Made by a program: the position numbers and the translations under genes
Shown here: piece after piece, positions 38,690-50,429 of the stretch
Layout of the letters: every line of letters begins with the position of its first letter
How positions within the stretch are numbered: the first letter of the stretch is position 1
Notes under the pieces: model-generated
Seen by the model: only the letters and a program-made list of their open reading frames with translations
The model's database searches: none
What the model was told of the DNA's origin: nothing
Source of the DNA: Parus major
Lineage: Eukaryota; Chordata; Aves; Passeriformes; Paridae
Direction of reading: 5' to 3'
Assembly: GCF_001522545.3 (NCBI RefSeq)
Contig: NC_031769.1
Location: forward strand, 127,991,613 to 128,055,612
Length of the DNA: 64,000 bases

Positions 38690-40129
38690 CTGTAAGATCT
38701 CTACCTGGATCAAAGAATAGGATAAGCTCAGTTAGTGCATCCTCACAAAATTAGAACCAAATCCCCTACTTTGTGTCATGAACTCGTCACAAAGAGCAGC
38801 ATGGTTCACACAGCTCAAAGAGAAGGGCACGAGTATTCCCCTGGCCTGAGGAATACCCAAGCACAGCTTGACTGTGGTATATAAGCACAGGCAGCTCCAC
38901 GTCCTGTTGCAGGGTGTCCAGGTATGCCAGCAGTTTAGCTCAGGTTGCCTGGGGGTGGGGGCAGAGAAGTTATAAAGGGACACTTCCCACACAAGAGGAT
39001 GTGGGGAGCCCCTGGGACTGTGACCCCTCTAGTCCCCCCACACCCTCCATTCCAGGCACCCACACAGACACACTTTTTGAGGCTGCCGCTCCCCCCGGCT
39101 CGATGCCCCCCCACACCTGCCGGGATGGCCGGGCCGCGATGGGCCGGGCCGGGCGCAGCCGCCCGCGCTCCCGCCGCGCCGGTTCCGCGCCAATTTCCAG
39201 CGAGCGGGGAGGCGGCGGCGGCCTGTGCCGGGGTCAGGCTGGGCTGGGGGCACCGCCGGCGCCCGCCCTCCCCTCCCGAAGGGCCGATCCGACACCCACC
39301 CGCTCCCGAGGGTGCTGAGGGGACGCGGGAGGGGCAGGACGGCCGCCCCGCCCCCCCAGCACTCCCGCCTGGCTGAGAGCGCGGCTCCCTCCAAAACCTG
39401 AGGGGAAGGAAGGGGCTGCCGGGACGGCGCCTCACACGCGGGGGCACCCACCCCCCGCCGGGACACCCCTCAACGGGATCCCCCAGCTCAGTGACCGGGC
39501 TGTGAGGGGGTGTCCCCACAGGCACCCCGCTCCAACTGCCAGGGCGGGGGAGCCGGGTCCCGCCGGGGTGCGGCGCAGGCGGGCGGCCGGGGTCAGCCCG
39601 CCAAGCTGCTCGGCCGGCATCCCCGCCCCCAGCGCGCCGGGCTCCCTCCAAAACCGGGCAGCCCGCCCCCCACGGGGCTCTCCGCGGTGGGGCGGGGGGC
39701 AGCCGATGGCGGGATCCCGCCGGCACCCCGGCCCTCCGCACCGCTCCCTCCGGGGGTGCCCACCCGGGCCATCGCCACTCTCCGCACCGTGCGGATGGGG
39801 CCGCCCGCGGGGACATCTCCCCCTCGGCTCTCCTTAGCCACTCTCCCTCCAAAATGCTGCCCTGACGGGCGGGAGGGCAAGCCCGCCTCACCGCTCCCGC
39901 CTCACCGCTCCTGGTCACCGCTGCCAGTGCCCACCTCACATCCCCCCACCACCGGCACGGTGTCTGCCGGTACCACCAGTACCACTATTACTACTATCAT
40001 CTCCGCCATCCTCAACACCACCACCGCTACCATCACATTCGCTACCACCATCAGTGCCATCATTGTTAACATCATCATCATTATTGTTATTATTATTATC
40101 ATCATCGCCCCGCCAGCCCCCGTGCTCAC
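38690..40129 (-). other. CCNE2 intron 1, mostly CpG island
   Basis: Runs from the predicted donor of noncoding exon 1 (GTGAGC on the minus strand at 40129-40124) to the acceptor at 38691-38690 just before the start-codon exon. From about 39060 to the gap the sequence is very GC- and CpG-rich. Long open frames on both strands arise because GC-rich DNA has few stops; they show no family resemblance. At 39187-39194 the minus strand carries ATTGG fused to GGCGC, an inverted CCAAT box overlapping an E2F-like core. Confidence 0.6.
39958..40112. repeat. degenerate trinucleotide repeat in CCNE2 intron 1
   Basis: About 150 bases of mixed ACC, ATC, ATT and ACT triplets on the plus strand, reading GAT/GGT/AAT on the transcribed strand. 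It starts about 17 bases after the predicted exon 1 donor. The interruptions point to an old, decayed microsatellite. Confidence 0.8.
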
Positions 40130-40272
40130 CGGCGGGACCCCCGCGCACCTCCGCCGCTGCCGCCCGGGCCGCGCTGCTCAGCTGGCGCCGGCGCCAACCC
40201 GCTATATAGCGCGCCTGCACTCGCGCTGCGCATGTGCGAGGGCGGCAGGCGGCTTCCCCGCCCGTTCGCAGC
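40130..40272 (-). promoter_or_regulatory. predicted CCNE2 core promoter and noncoding exon 1
   Basis: Read on the minus strand, a TATATA element sits inside the palindrome GCTATATAGC (40201-40210). It is followed by GTTGGCGCCGGCGCCA (to about 40183), which has two overlapping E2F-like cores. About 30 bases after the TATA would place the start near 40172. The noncoding exon would then run to 40130 and be spliced by a good donor (CCG|GTGAGC) to the acceptor at 38690. CCNE2 is a known E2F target, which suits this. The true start could instead lie in the adjoining gap. Confidence 0.55.
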
Positions 40273-40756
40273 NNNNNNNNNNNNNNNNNNNNNNNNNNNN
40301 NNNNNNNNNNNNNNNNNNNNNNNNNNNNNNNNNNNNNNNNNNNNNNNNNNNNNNNNNNNNNNNNNNNNNNNNNNNNNNNNNNNNNNNNNNNNNNNNNNNN
40401 NNNNNNNNNNNNNNNNNNNNNNNNNNNNNNNNNNNNNNNNNNNNNNNNNNNNNNNNNNNNNNNNNNNNNNNNNNNNNNNNNNNNNNNNNNNNNNNNNNNN
40501 NNNNNNNNNNNNNNNNNNNNNNNNNNNNNNNNNNNNNNNNNNNNNNNNNNNNNNNNNNNNNNNNNNNNNNNNNNNNNNNNNNNNNNNNNNNNNNNNNNNN
40601 NNNNNNNNNNNNNNNNNNNNNNNNNNNNNNNNNNNNNNNNNNNNNNNNNNNNNNNNNNNNNNNNNNNNNNNNNNNNNNNNNNNNNNNNNNNNNNNNNNNN
40701 NNNNNNNNNNNNNNNNNNNNNNNNNNNNNNNNNNNNNNNNNNNNNNNNNNNNNNNN
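40273..40756. other. assembly gap, 484 N
   Basis: Unresolved bases in the GC-rich region upstream of the CCNE2 promoter. Both flanks carry CGCAGC, immediately before the left edge and immediately after the right edge. Open frames crossing the gap are artefacts. Confidence 0.99.
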
Positions 40757-40825
40757 CGCAGCCGGCCCGCACCGACACCCCGCACCACGCCGGCTGCCAC
40801 ACATCCCGCTGCACCGGGAGGAGGC

Positions 40826-41166
40826 TCAGCAATGGCCTTATCGCTCTCTACAAACACCCGAAAGGAGGTTGTAGCCAAAGAGGGGTCCTCCTCTTCTCCC
40901 GGGTAACAAGTGACAGGACAAGAGGACAGAGTCTTAGGCTGCACCAGGGGAGGTTGGGGTTGAACGTTACAGAGAATTTCTTCACAGAAAAGGCGATTAG
41001 ACATTGGAATGGAGTGTCCAGGGAGGTGTGGTGGAGTCACCATCCCCAGAGGTGTTTAAGGAAAGACTGGATATGGCACCATGGTCTAGTTGACATGGTG
41101 GTGTTCAGATTTGGAGTCGATGATCCCAGAAGTCTTTTCCAACTTCACTGTTTCTGTGATTCTATG
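40826..41166 (+). mobile_element. CR1 LINE 3' end, sense
   Basis: Begins about 70 bases right of the gap with GCAATGGCCTTATCGCTCTC. It continues through CTTCTCCCGGGTAACAAGTG and GAGTCACCATCCCCAGAGGT, and ends GTTTCTGTGATTCTATG. It is well conserved, so relatively young or recently transposed. Confidence 0.9.
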
Positions 41167-43813
41167 CCAGCTGAGGACAGGCCTCCCCAAGCACAGCCTC
41201 CATGACATCACGTCAAGCCCTATTCCCTACAGAGCAGCTTTCTGCACCTGCCAGCCGGGCCCACCTCTGCCCCTCAGGGTCCCACCGTGTCCCAGGGCAG
41301 CAGGAGCACCTGCCCTGCAATCCCCTTCTCCAGCAGATGATGCTGGAGCTTACCCTCAGTGCCAGCACACCTCCTGTTAACATCACTCAATGGCTGCATG
41401 GAGTTTTCTTAATACACATTCCAAAAAAACCCCAAAATTAAATCCTCACTACCCCAAAAGCAACCAAACCCCACAACACCACATACCTAGCAATGCTGTA
41501 AGCTGACACTTTTCTTTAAAACACCGGGTGCAAGGTACCTGCAGCCATTTTGCTGATGAGGAACAACTGGTACTTTCATGCAGTCCTGAGCACATGTACT
41601 GCAAAACACCACAATCAGAAGCCATGGCTGCCTTCAAGTAAATCCACTTTTTTTTTTCCCCACTTATTTTTTTTCCAAGTGTAACATTATTAAAGAGTAA
41701 ACATAGGTTTTTCCTCCTAGTATGCATTATAGTAATTAAACATAATAACCAGGTGCTTACCTTCTGGTAGCTTTGCCATTTTAAAGGGCAAGAGAAAAAG
41801 CAGTGCAGCCCACCAAGGCAGAGTTGTCACAGCAGGGTCACTGACAGAAGTTTAACCCAAGTTTTGGGCACCAAGGGCCATCTTTCAGCTGTGTGTCCTT
41901 ATAGCACCTGATAATTAGGGACAACAATTCCTGCAAACTTCAAGTAAAGCGCTGACATGTGCAAGATGGACATTGCAGCCAACCAGCCACCTCAGCTCTG
42001 CAAAATGTCTGTTCCAGATGTTGTCATGAAGAAAATCTGCTAGTTGTGGCTCGAAAGGAATTCAAAAAAGGCCAAAACTCACTGTCATTTAAACAATCTT
42101 TTGTCAACTGAATATATTGCATCAGCCCATTGCAAGAAATGACCCATGTCATAGTTCAGGATGCCTGCAGTAGACATGCAGGTCTCTCTTTTAATTGACT
42201 TCCTCTGAAATCCACCAGCAAGCTGCATCGTGCTGCCTGGAAGTTCACCTCCTACTCCACTGACTACAGAGAAAAGGTGGTCCCCTGAATTTGGGCAAAC
42301 TTGACCTGACCTCCTGCCTTTAGCTGACTTCCTGAAGTTGAAATACAACCATAGCTAATTTGTTAAAAACAACTGAAATTTCAGCTAGCAGGAGAAGAGA
42401 AACAAATTCTCCTTTTTCCCTAAAAAACCTCTACCCTTCAGAGATGCCTTATTAGGGCTTGTTGGCAACCAAGCTCCATGCAGCAAAGTGGGTTTGGTAC
42501 ATCAGTAATAAGCTCCATAGCACATTGTGAAAGAACACTGTAAAGGGAACAGTAGCTAAAAATTGAATGGGACAGGTTGGCCATGAATAGTTCTCAGCAG
42601 TAAGAGTGTAATGATTACATTGCTCATTTTTCTAGACCTTTTGATGTGAGTTGCTGCAGGCCACCTGCCACATTTTTGTGGTCTTGATTCAGTAGTGGAA
42701 AGTGCACCAGGTCCCATGAACATTCCCCATCCTGCCAGCAACTTTTCCCATAAATTCTCATCAGTAAAAAAATTGCACAAAACAAACCAACCAAACCAAA
42801 CCCCCAGAAGCTAATGTGTAATCAAATCCTGCAGCAGACAATGAAATTATGATTTTAATGCAAGCTAACACACTGACCTTTTGATGTGGCAATAAAACCG
42901 AAGCGAGTTAGTCCACGCTGGGACATTTCCAAGTGGATTGACACACAGCACATCCTCTTTCACTGTGTGAATGCCTCCTTAGGGAGGATGAATGTAAAAG
43001 AAGATTTTCTAAGCTTCTAGAAATGCACTACTGCTGAGCAGTGTTTGTGCTGGGATATAGAAAGTCTTTTCAGATTAGCCTGGTGGTTTTCTTTTTCTTT
43101 TTTTTTTCCCAATTACCACCTGTAGGTATGTTCCAGAGAAGGTATTAAGGCTTTCAAGTTTACACATCTGAGGTTGTTTTTCTTGGTTATCCTTTTATGG
43201 ATCTATTTGAAGAAGCCTAGAATCTACCAAGGATCTAAAATGCATGGATGTAAAGCTGTGAGGATCGATCCAGTTACTGTGTGCTCAATACTGCTCTTCT
43301 CTCAGGGAGTTTCTGAATCCATTTAGTTGTTCCCAAGGAAAGAAGCAGTATTTCATTAGAACATTTGCACACAGCTCCACTGTGATCTGGGCACAAAAAT
43401 AACATGGAATATCAAGTCCTGTGTTCCTCCTGCCTTGCAGTAAGTATATTGCTCTGGTCATCTGCTTGTGCTGTCAGGCTTTGTGCTTTTCAGTCACAAC
43501 AATTTTGTCAAAGCTGTTCTGAAAGGTAGTTAAGGGACAGGCCTGCTCTTGTGTAGATGAAATTCACTGTTTTTAAGAGGAGTTTTAAGGCTATTTATGG
43601 ATCCAGCTACACAGCCTAAACAAAGCACCATTAAGGCTTTATACCTCCTAAAGAGAAATACTTTGTCAGGAAGTTGCATCCTTCCATAAGGGTATTTTTT
43701 TTCTGTTGAAGATCATGAGACAGCTTGAAACCCTAAGGTTTAAAAACCTCTTGTTTTCTATTAGAACCTACAATATTCTACTTTCCTGCTTGTTTCATTC
43801 AGAGACCTTTTCA
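41167..43813. other. intergenic, nothing recognised
   Basis: About 2.6 kb between the CR1 next to the CCNE2 promoter and the next CR1 piece. Short open frames on both strands (longest about 92 codons near 41449-41727) show no domain. A TGACATCACGTCA stretch near 41202-41214 contains CRE-like half-sites. Confidence 0.4.
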
Positions 43814-43965
43814 CAAAATCACAGAATGTATAAGGTTGGAAGGGAGCACAGTGGGTCATCCGGCCCAGCCTCTCTTCTCTGGGCCATCCCAGAGCACATG
43901 GCACAGGATTGCATCCAGACAGTTCTTCCTCCAGTGAGGGAGACTCCACAAACCCTTTATTTTTA
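43814..43965 (-). mobile_element. CR1 LINE 3'-end fragment, antisense
   Basis: Starts with the reversed 3' terminus AAAATCACAGAATGTATAAG, then GGTTGGAAGGGAGCACAGTG and CATCCCAGAGCACATGGCAC. It is the same short subfamily form as the copy at 7508-7655. Confidence 0.85.
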
Positions 43966-44225
43966 AACAATCATGATGCAGTTTAATATGCATTAAAGAG
44001 TATTTTTAAGACCCTACTAGACTGACTAATTTTGTGGTTTGTTTGGGGTTTTTTTTTCTGATTTAATGGAGAGAGCTCATATTACTGTTATTAAGAATCT
44101 GTTAGCTAAAATATAGCAGAGTAAACCTTTAGTCATAAGCAAATTAAAGTATCTTTCTAAGGCAAATACCAGAAACAGACAGCATAGGCAAAACCAGCTA
44201 TTAATAAGCAGCTTGTATGACAATC

Positions 44226-44840
44226 TGTCTTGGGTTGCAATGCAAGATGTAACCAAAGATGTATTCTATTACCAGCTGTTGAAACCAGGTGGGGCAGTAT
44301 TCTTTATCTCTTCCACGACCCATCCTCCCTCCAGGAGGAAATCTTCTGTTAATGGGCCATTGAGTCTCACTGCATGACTGATAAAATCACATCATCCCAT
44401 TGTGAGATGCTCCACCCAGGGGGAGGAACCAATCATTCCTACCTGGATATCTTTGGAGAGACTGAGAATGCCACAGCAGTTTTTCTCCACTGGATTCCCA
44501 GAGGAGAGACTGGACCCATCTACATCACCGGACCTTCAGAGGGAAACTACACCCTTCTACAGGATCACTGCTTCAACAGAACCACATCTGTCACTCCAGG
44601 CCTGCAGCCACCACTTAATCAGACTGCTGCCACCACCCTGACCAGCAGGGAGTTAGGTTGTATTCTGACTCTGTCAGTGGGTTGGATTTTTTTGTTCATT
44701 TTCTTTTTTTGTACTGCTGCATTTTTATTTTAATTTCCTTAGTAAAGAACTGTTATTCCTATTCCCATATCTTTCCCTGAGAGCACCTCGATTTCAAGAT
44801 TATGATATTTGAAAGGTGGGGAGGTGGTTTACAGTTTTAT
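44226..44840 (+). mobile_element. long terminal repeat of an endogenous retrovirus, passerine type
   Basis: Begins TGTCTTGGGTTGCAATGCAA. Its right part reads AAGAACTGTTATTCCTATTC then CCATATCTTTCCCTGAGAGC, which I associate with abundant songbird ERV LTRs. No retroviral gag, pol or env follows, so it looks like a solo LTR. The right boundary is uncertain because the last 40 or so bases diverge and I see no clear target-site duplication. Confidence 0.7.
44374..44733 (+). CDS. 119-codon open frame inside the LTR, doubtful
   Basis: ATG at 44374, stop at 44731-44733, wholly within the LTR. The predicted product has five N-glycosylation sequons (Asn 20, 32, 58, 68, 82) and ends in a strongly hydrophobic stretch of about 24 residues (96-119), like a membrane anchor without a cytoplasmic tail. 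No N-terminal signal peptide is visible and an in-frame stop lies at 44350. The composition is unusual for a random frame, but no homologue is known to me and it may be chance. Function is not assigned. Confidence 0.2.
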   Translation: MTDKITSSHCEMLHPGGGTNHSYLDIFGETENATAVFLHWIPRGETGPIYITGPSEGNYTLLQDHCFNRTTSVTPGLQPPLNQTAATTLTSRELGCILTLSVGWIFLFIFFFCTAAFLF

Positions 44841-45457
44841 TTATTTCACCACTGGTCTGCAAGTGTCACACCTTTTGGACCAAGAAATAAGGAGAAGAGA
44901 AGAGCCATGTAGAAGACAAGTAGGACAATAACACAGGATTTTTTAAAACCAAAACAGTTTCATTTTTCCTAGGGTCACCTCCTAGGCATGTAAGGAGACA
45001 CCTCTTCACCTTGCTGCCAGGAGAAGCAGACAGCTGGCTACAGGGAAAGGCCTTCTCCTGGGCTCTGCCTGTGACCTGGAAGTGTATGTGGTTCTTCATC
45101 CAGACAACTCACATCACCTCATCAAACCTACAGCTGCCAGGCCATGGGCTCAGGACCTTCCCTCCCAAGCCTGCAAGGTGAAGGGTGTTTACTGCTAATG
45201 CTCCAGCTTCCAAGCACTGTAGCAAACACCCTCTCAACACTTGGTGACAGCTAAGACTGATGATTCCCCATAGCCTCAGGCTTAGCCATGTTTAGGCAAC
45301 ACCATGGACCTCTCCAGAGGCAAAGATGATAGGCAGAAGATAACAACCACCCCAAATTGCCCAACATTAATAAAGATGTACTTATTCAGCTGTTTGGCAG
45401 TTTGTCACCAGCCACAGAAGCCATATTGTCCTCCCCATTTAATACAAGACATATTCA
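44841..45457. other. intergenic, nothing recognised
   Basis: Unique-looking sequence between the LTR and the large CR1 cluster. No feature supported. Confidence 0.4.
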
Positions 45458-46100
45458 TATAATTATAGAATCATTAAGGTTGGAAAAGACCTCTAAGATC
45501 ATTAAGTCAAACCTTTGACTGAACATCACTTTGTCAACCAAACCATAGCACTAAGTGCCACATTCAGTCATTTTCTTGAATGCATCCTGGAATGACAACT
45601 CAACCAGCTCCCTAGGAAGCCCATTCCAATGCTTAACAGCCCTTACAGTGAAAAAAATCTTCCTGATATCCAACCTCAACCTCCCTCAGCACAGCCTGAG
45701 GCAATATCCTCTTATTCTGTCACTTGTTACCCAAGAGAAAAGACCAACCCCCACCTGGATACAACCTCCTTTCAGGTAAAGAGCATTAAGATCCCCTCTC
45801 AGCCTCATTTTCTCCAGGTTAAATACCCCTGGCTCCCTCAGACACTCTTTGAAGGACTTGTGCTCCAGACCCTTCCCCAGCTCCACTGCCCTTCTCTGGA
45901 CACACTCCAGCACCTCAAAGTCTTCTTGAATTGTGGGGCACAGAACTGGGCACAGCACTCGAGGTGTGGCCTCAGCAGTGCCAGGACAGGGGGACAATCC
46001 CTGCCCTGCTCCTGCTGGCCACACTATTGCTGAGCCAGGCCAGGATGCCATTGGCTGCCTTGGCTACCTGGGAACATGTTGGCTCATGTTCAGCCACTGT
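45458..46100 (-). mobile_element. CR1 LINE 3' end, antisense
   Basis: Starts with the reversed terminus (ATAGAATCATTAAGGTTGGA) and runs through AAGCCCATTCCAATGCTTAA, CACTTGTTACCCAAGAGAAA and CACACTCCAGCACCTCAAAG. It is cut at 46100 where another CR1 begins. Confidence 0.92.
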
Positions 46101-48600
46101 CATAGAATCATAGAATATGCTGAGCAGAAATCATCAGGATCATCAAGTCCAACTCCTGACCCTGGCCAGGGCACCCCAAGAATCACACCGAGTGCCTGAG
46201 GGCATAGCCTAAACAATTCTCTAACTCTGTCAGGCTTGGTGCTGTGACTGCTTCCCTGAGGAGCCTGTTTCAATGTTCACTCACCCTCAGGGTGAAGAAC
46301 CAGAATTTCTCTGATGTGCACCCTAAACCTCCCAACTCAGCTTCATGCTGTTCCCTTGGGTCCTGCCCCTGGTCACGAGAGTGAAGAGATCAGTCCTACC
46401 CCCTCTGTCACCCCTTATGAGGATGTTGAGGTCTCCCCTAAGCCTCCTCCAGGCTGAGCAAATCAGCCTCAGCCACTCTTAATAAGGGTTCTCCTACAGA
46501 CCCTTCACCATCCTCGTGGCCTTCCTTCGGACATTCTCTAACAGTTTAATGTCTTTTTTATGTTTTGGTGCCCAAAACTGCACACAACATTCAAGGTGAG
46601 ATCTTCCCAGTACAGAGCAGAGTGGGACAATCCCCTCCCTTGCCTGGCTGGTGATGCTGTGACTCCCTGGACAGGATTGGCCCTCCTGGCTGCCAGGGCA
46701 CTGCTAACTCATATTTAACTTACTACAGACCAGGACCCCAGGTCCTTTCTGTGGCACTGCTCTCCAGCCTCTCATTCCTCAGTCTGTCCTTACATGTAGC
46801 CTTACCCCATCCCACATGCAGAATCTGGCACTTGTCCTTGTTAAAATACATACAGCTGGTGACTGCCCATCTCTCTAGTTAAGGTCCCTCTGCAGGGCTT
46901 CCCTGACCTCAAGGGAGTTGACAGCTCCTCCCAGTTTGGTGTCCTCTGTAAGCTTGCTTAGTACTTCCTTGAATATTGTGTCCAAGTTGGTAATGAAGAT
47001 GCTGAAGAGAACTGGGCTGAGTGGGGCCCTGCAGAACCCCACTAGTGACAGGTCCCCAGCCTGGTGTCACCCTGTTCACTGTAACCCTTTGTGCCCAACC
47101 CCTCAGCCAGTTGCTCACCCATCTCATGATGTGTTTGTCCAGCTGTGTGCTGGACATTTTGTCCAGAAGCACCTTGAGAGAGATAGTATTGAAAGTTTTG
47201 CTGAAGTCCAAAAAGTCTTTCCTAGATCAGCTAGGTGGGTTACCCTGTTACAGAAGGAAATCAGGTTTGACAAGCAGAACTTTCTCCTCATGAAGCCATG
47301 CTGGCTGAAACTGAAGACTGTTGCCTTCCAGGTGTTTTTCAATACCTCCCAGAATAATCTTTTCCATGGTTTTACCAGAACTAAAGTGAGACTGACAGGT
47401 CTGTATTTTTCAGGGTTCTCCTTCTTGCCCTTCTTGAAAAATCAGGACAGTGTTCACCAGCTTCCAGTCAGCTGGGACCTCTCCAGATTCCCAGTTCAAA
47501 AATCAAGAGAGATTTTGCAATGACACCAGCTTGTAAATTGAAGGTTCTTGGATGAATCCCATCAGGCCCTATAGATTTGTAGGGATCCATCTGGAGCAGC
47601 ACAAGTTCAGAGTCAGCTGGGATTTGATCATTCTCACAGCCATGGTCCTTCAGCTCAGGGCACTGAGATGCCCTTGGTCCATCATCTGAAGACAGAGGCA
47701 AAGAATGCATTAAACACCTCTGCCTTGTCCATGTCCCTGTTTGTGAGGTGCCCATCCTCATCCTGTAACAGGCTGACATTACTTCTATGCTGCCTTTTGC
47801 CATTAGTGTATGTGAAAAAAACTTATTACTGTCTCCCACATTTCTGGCCAGCTTCAATTCCAGCTGATCTTTAGCTGCATGAATTTTTTCCCTACAGTGG
47901 CAAGCTGCATAAGCTGCATCTATGTATTCTTCCACCTCACCTTGCTTCCACTGGTCACACACCTTCCTTTTCTTGCCTTAGACCCAAGAGAAGACCCCTG
48001 TTCAGCCAAGCCAGCCTTCTGCCTCGTCTGCTCGGCTTCTGACCCTGGAGAATTGCTGCTCCTGTGCCCTTAGGAGGTGATGTTTAAAAAGTGACCAGCA
48101 CTACAGAAGCATTTCCCAGAGGACTTTTCTGACTAGTTCCCTGAGCAGCCTGAAGTCTGCTCTCCTCATGTCCAGAGCTGAGGTTTACCTGCACTTTTCT
48201 TCCTGTCAGCAAAGTTTTTAAACTCAATCATTTTGTGGTCTCTGTGGCTAAGATGGCACCAGTCACCACATCACTCACAAGATCCACTCTGTTGACAGGC
48301 AGCAGATCAACGGGTGTCTTTCTGAGTCAGCTCCCTTAGTACCTGTTCCATAAAGTTGTTACCTAGGTCTTTTAGGAATTTACTGCCCCAGATTGTAGCA
48401 GTTGTGTGATGTTTCCAGTCAGTTTCTGGCAGGTTGAACTTCCCCATAAGGACAAGAGCAGTTGTTTTGGAAGTGTCCCTTAGTTCTTCAGAGAAGGATT
48501 TGTTGCCATCATTATCCTGCCTGGCAGGTCTATAGTAGACTCCCACAATGACGTCCATATCAACTGTTTGTTTGCCCCTAGATACTTATCCAGTCTCTGC
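46101..48600 (-). mobile_element. long CR1 LINE copy, antisense, ORF2 decayed
   Basis: The 3' terminus (TCATAGAATCATAGAATATG) lies at 46101. Moving right, minus-strand frames show reverse-transcriptase text at about 47211-46909 (MDFSKTFNTISLKVLLDK, then SNWLRGWAQRVTVN and GVLQGP). RT-linker text lies at 47962-47468 and endonuclease-like text at 48558-48307 (VIVGVYYRPARQD). The frames are broken by stops and shifts, so it is a dead copy. At about 2.5 kb it is the longest element in the window. Confidence 0.9.
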
Positions 48601-48699
48601 TGTGCCATTGCCAACTGTGAGCTTCACACATTCCAGCCCTTCCATTACATATAGTGCCAACCCCTACCTCTTCTGCTATGTCTAATCCTCCCAAAGAGC

Positions 48700-48880
48700 C
48701 TGTAACCATCCAACCATGTCAACCTGCACCCCTAGGTCTTTTCTGACAAGCCACTTTGCAGCCACTCTTCCTCAAGCCTACAGTACTGTGTGGGGTTATT
48801 GTGATCCAGGTGAAGGATCCAACACTTGGTCTTGCTGAATCTCAGACCCGTGGCTTTGACCCATCAACCATTCTTCAGTC
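48700..48880 (-). mobile_element. CR1 LINE fragment, antisense
   Basis: The text CTGTGTGGGGTTATTGTGAT and CCAACACTTGGTCTTGCTGA matches the CR1 segment also present near 46750-46850. It is therefore a separate small copy rather than a continuation of the long one. Confidence 0.65.
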
Positions 48881-50429
48881 TCACACCATAGAAGAGCTAG
48901 AACTGAAATTCACTGCTAGGAGTAGATAAGGGGATACTTCTGCCCATGTCAGTCCCCCCTTTCTTAATCAAGACTTCATCTCCTTTGTTTACCTTGCAAA
49001 AATTGTCAGCTCTTGGCCTATAAGCACATACCCCAAAAACCTGAGCCCTCCCTTCTCTTTTCCACCTCTCTCTGCTGCTAATTCTCTGAAGAGCCCCATT
49101 TCAGGGAATCTACAATTCTTTTAGCACTCTGGTAGATTTATTTTTGTGCATAATGGTATTTTTTATTATACTGCCTAAGTCACCTTGCTTGGACTCAACA
49201 AGTTGAAGTCTATAGAGGGAAAAGTTTAGACCTATGGCACAGCCCATGTCTGCAAGCTGAGATCTGAAGGCTGCTCCTGGACACTATCCTAGTTTTATTA
49301 CTCTTATCTATTTGGGTTTTTTGTTGTTATTTTTCCTTAGCTTACTCATGAAATTACAATAGTTATTTGCCTTATTAGGGTGAATGTTCAGCTATCAGTC
49401 TGCCCGCAGAACTACTGAACAGGTTGAGAGACTTCTGAAGTATTAGTTGTACAGCAGTAACTCCAGAACAGTATTTTCATCAAGAAAAATCTGGGTGCAA
49501 AACATAGCCTGTTAAGTCTCAATTCAGTCTCATTTATTCTGATATTCCACAACCACACCATGGGAACAACAGTGCCACAGCAGCATCAGCATGTTCTTTT
49601 GATGAGTCATTCCTACATGTTCCAAAAAGCTCAAACCTTCCTTGTAAGAATCACTCAATAACAGTCACAATATTTTGTGGCAATAAACATGCACCAGAAG
49701 TCAATGAGACAAAGAAAGCAGATACTGAATTACTTGATGAGGAAACTGTGTAGTAATTATGGTTCTCTCTGACATTTAACACTGATGAAGGCACTCTATC
49801 AGAGAAACAAAAGGATTTATATAGGCAGAAAAATTAGAATGTAAAGTGAGAACTTAAGCCAATAGTTACATTGATGAAACCCATCACACAAACATTTTTC
49901 CTTCAGCACAGAGAAGTTTCAAAAAACACTTGTTCATGGTGTTTTGGAGACTGTCCAAGCTAAATTTTAAAAGTTGCATCAGGTCTGAAAGCACCCCCAA
50001 AAGGAACACTATCAGCTTGATGATGTTAGATTATCTGTACAGACACAATAATACAGGCATATTTGATTAAACTTTCTCCTGAAGAGTAGAGTACAACTCT
50101 CAGCATAGAGTTGTTGCTTTGATAAACATACAGGACAAGATCTATATTTCAAAGGGAATGATTTTACTCAGCTCTTGCTCTGGGAAGATGGATGCTTTGT
50201 TGCACAAATACCTTTTCACTGGTGTCAGTTAAATAGATCATTTTGTCACCCTACTTGTTTGGTGGGTGAGAATTAAATCAGGAACTACTTGTAACAACTC
50301 AGTCCATACAAATCCATGGAAACCTGTATCCAATGTGCTGAGAGAACTGGCTGATGTAATTTCAAGGCCACTCTCCATGATATTCAGAAAGCCACAGATA
50401 TCAAGGATCCCAAATGACTGGAGGCCTAA
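48881..50429. other. intergenic, nothing recognised
   Basis: AT-rich DNA between CR1 copies. No open frame or motif that I can support. Confidence 0.4.

Noticed and set aside
38935..41205. Long open frames of 95-454 codons on both strands around the CCNE2 CpG island
   Set aside because: They overlap one another on both strands, several run through the N gap, and they are low-complexity Pro/Gly/Arg or triplet-repeat translations. GC-rich and triplet-periodic DNA lacks stops by composition.
42085..42348. An 87-codon minus-strand open frame in the intergenic region
   Set aside because: No recognisable domain, no splice context and no conservation evidence available; length is within chance expectation.
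46909..48558. Reverse-transcriptase-like frames as a possible retron or domesticated RT gene
   Set aside because: They are collinear with an ordinary CR1 ORF2, broken by stops and frameshifts, and end in a typical CR1 3' terminus.
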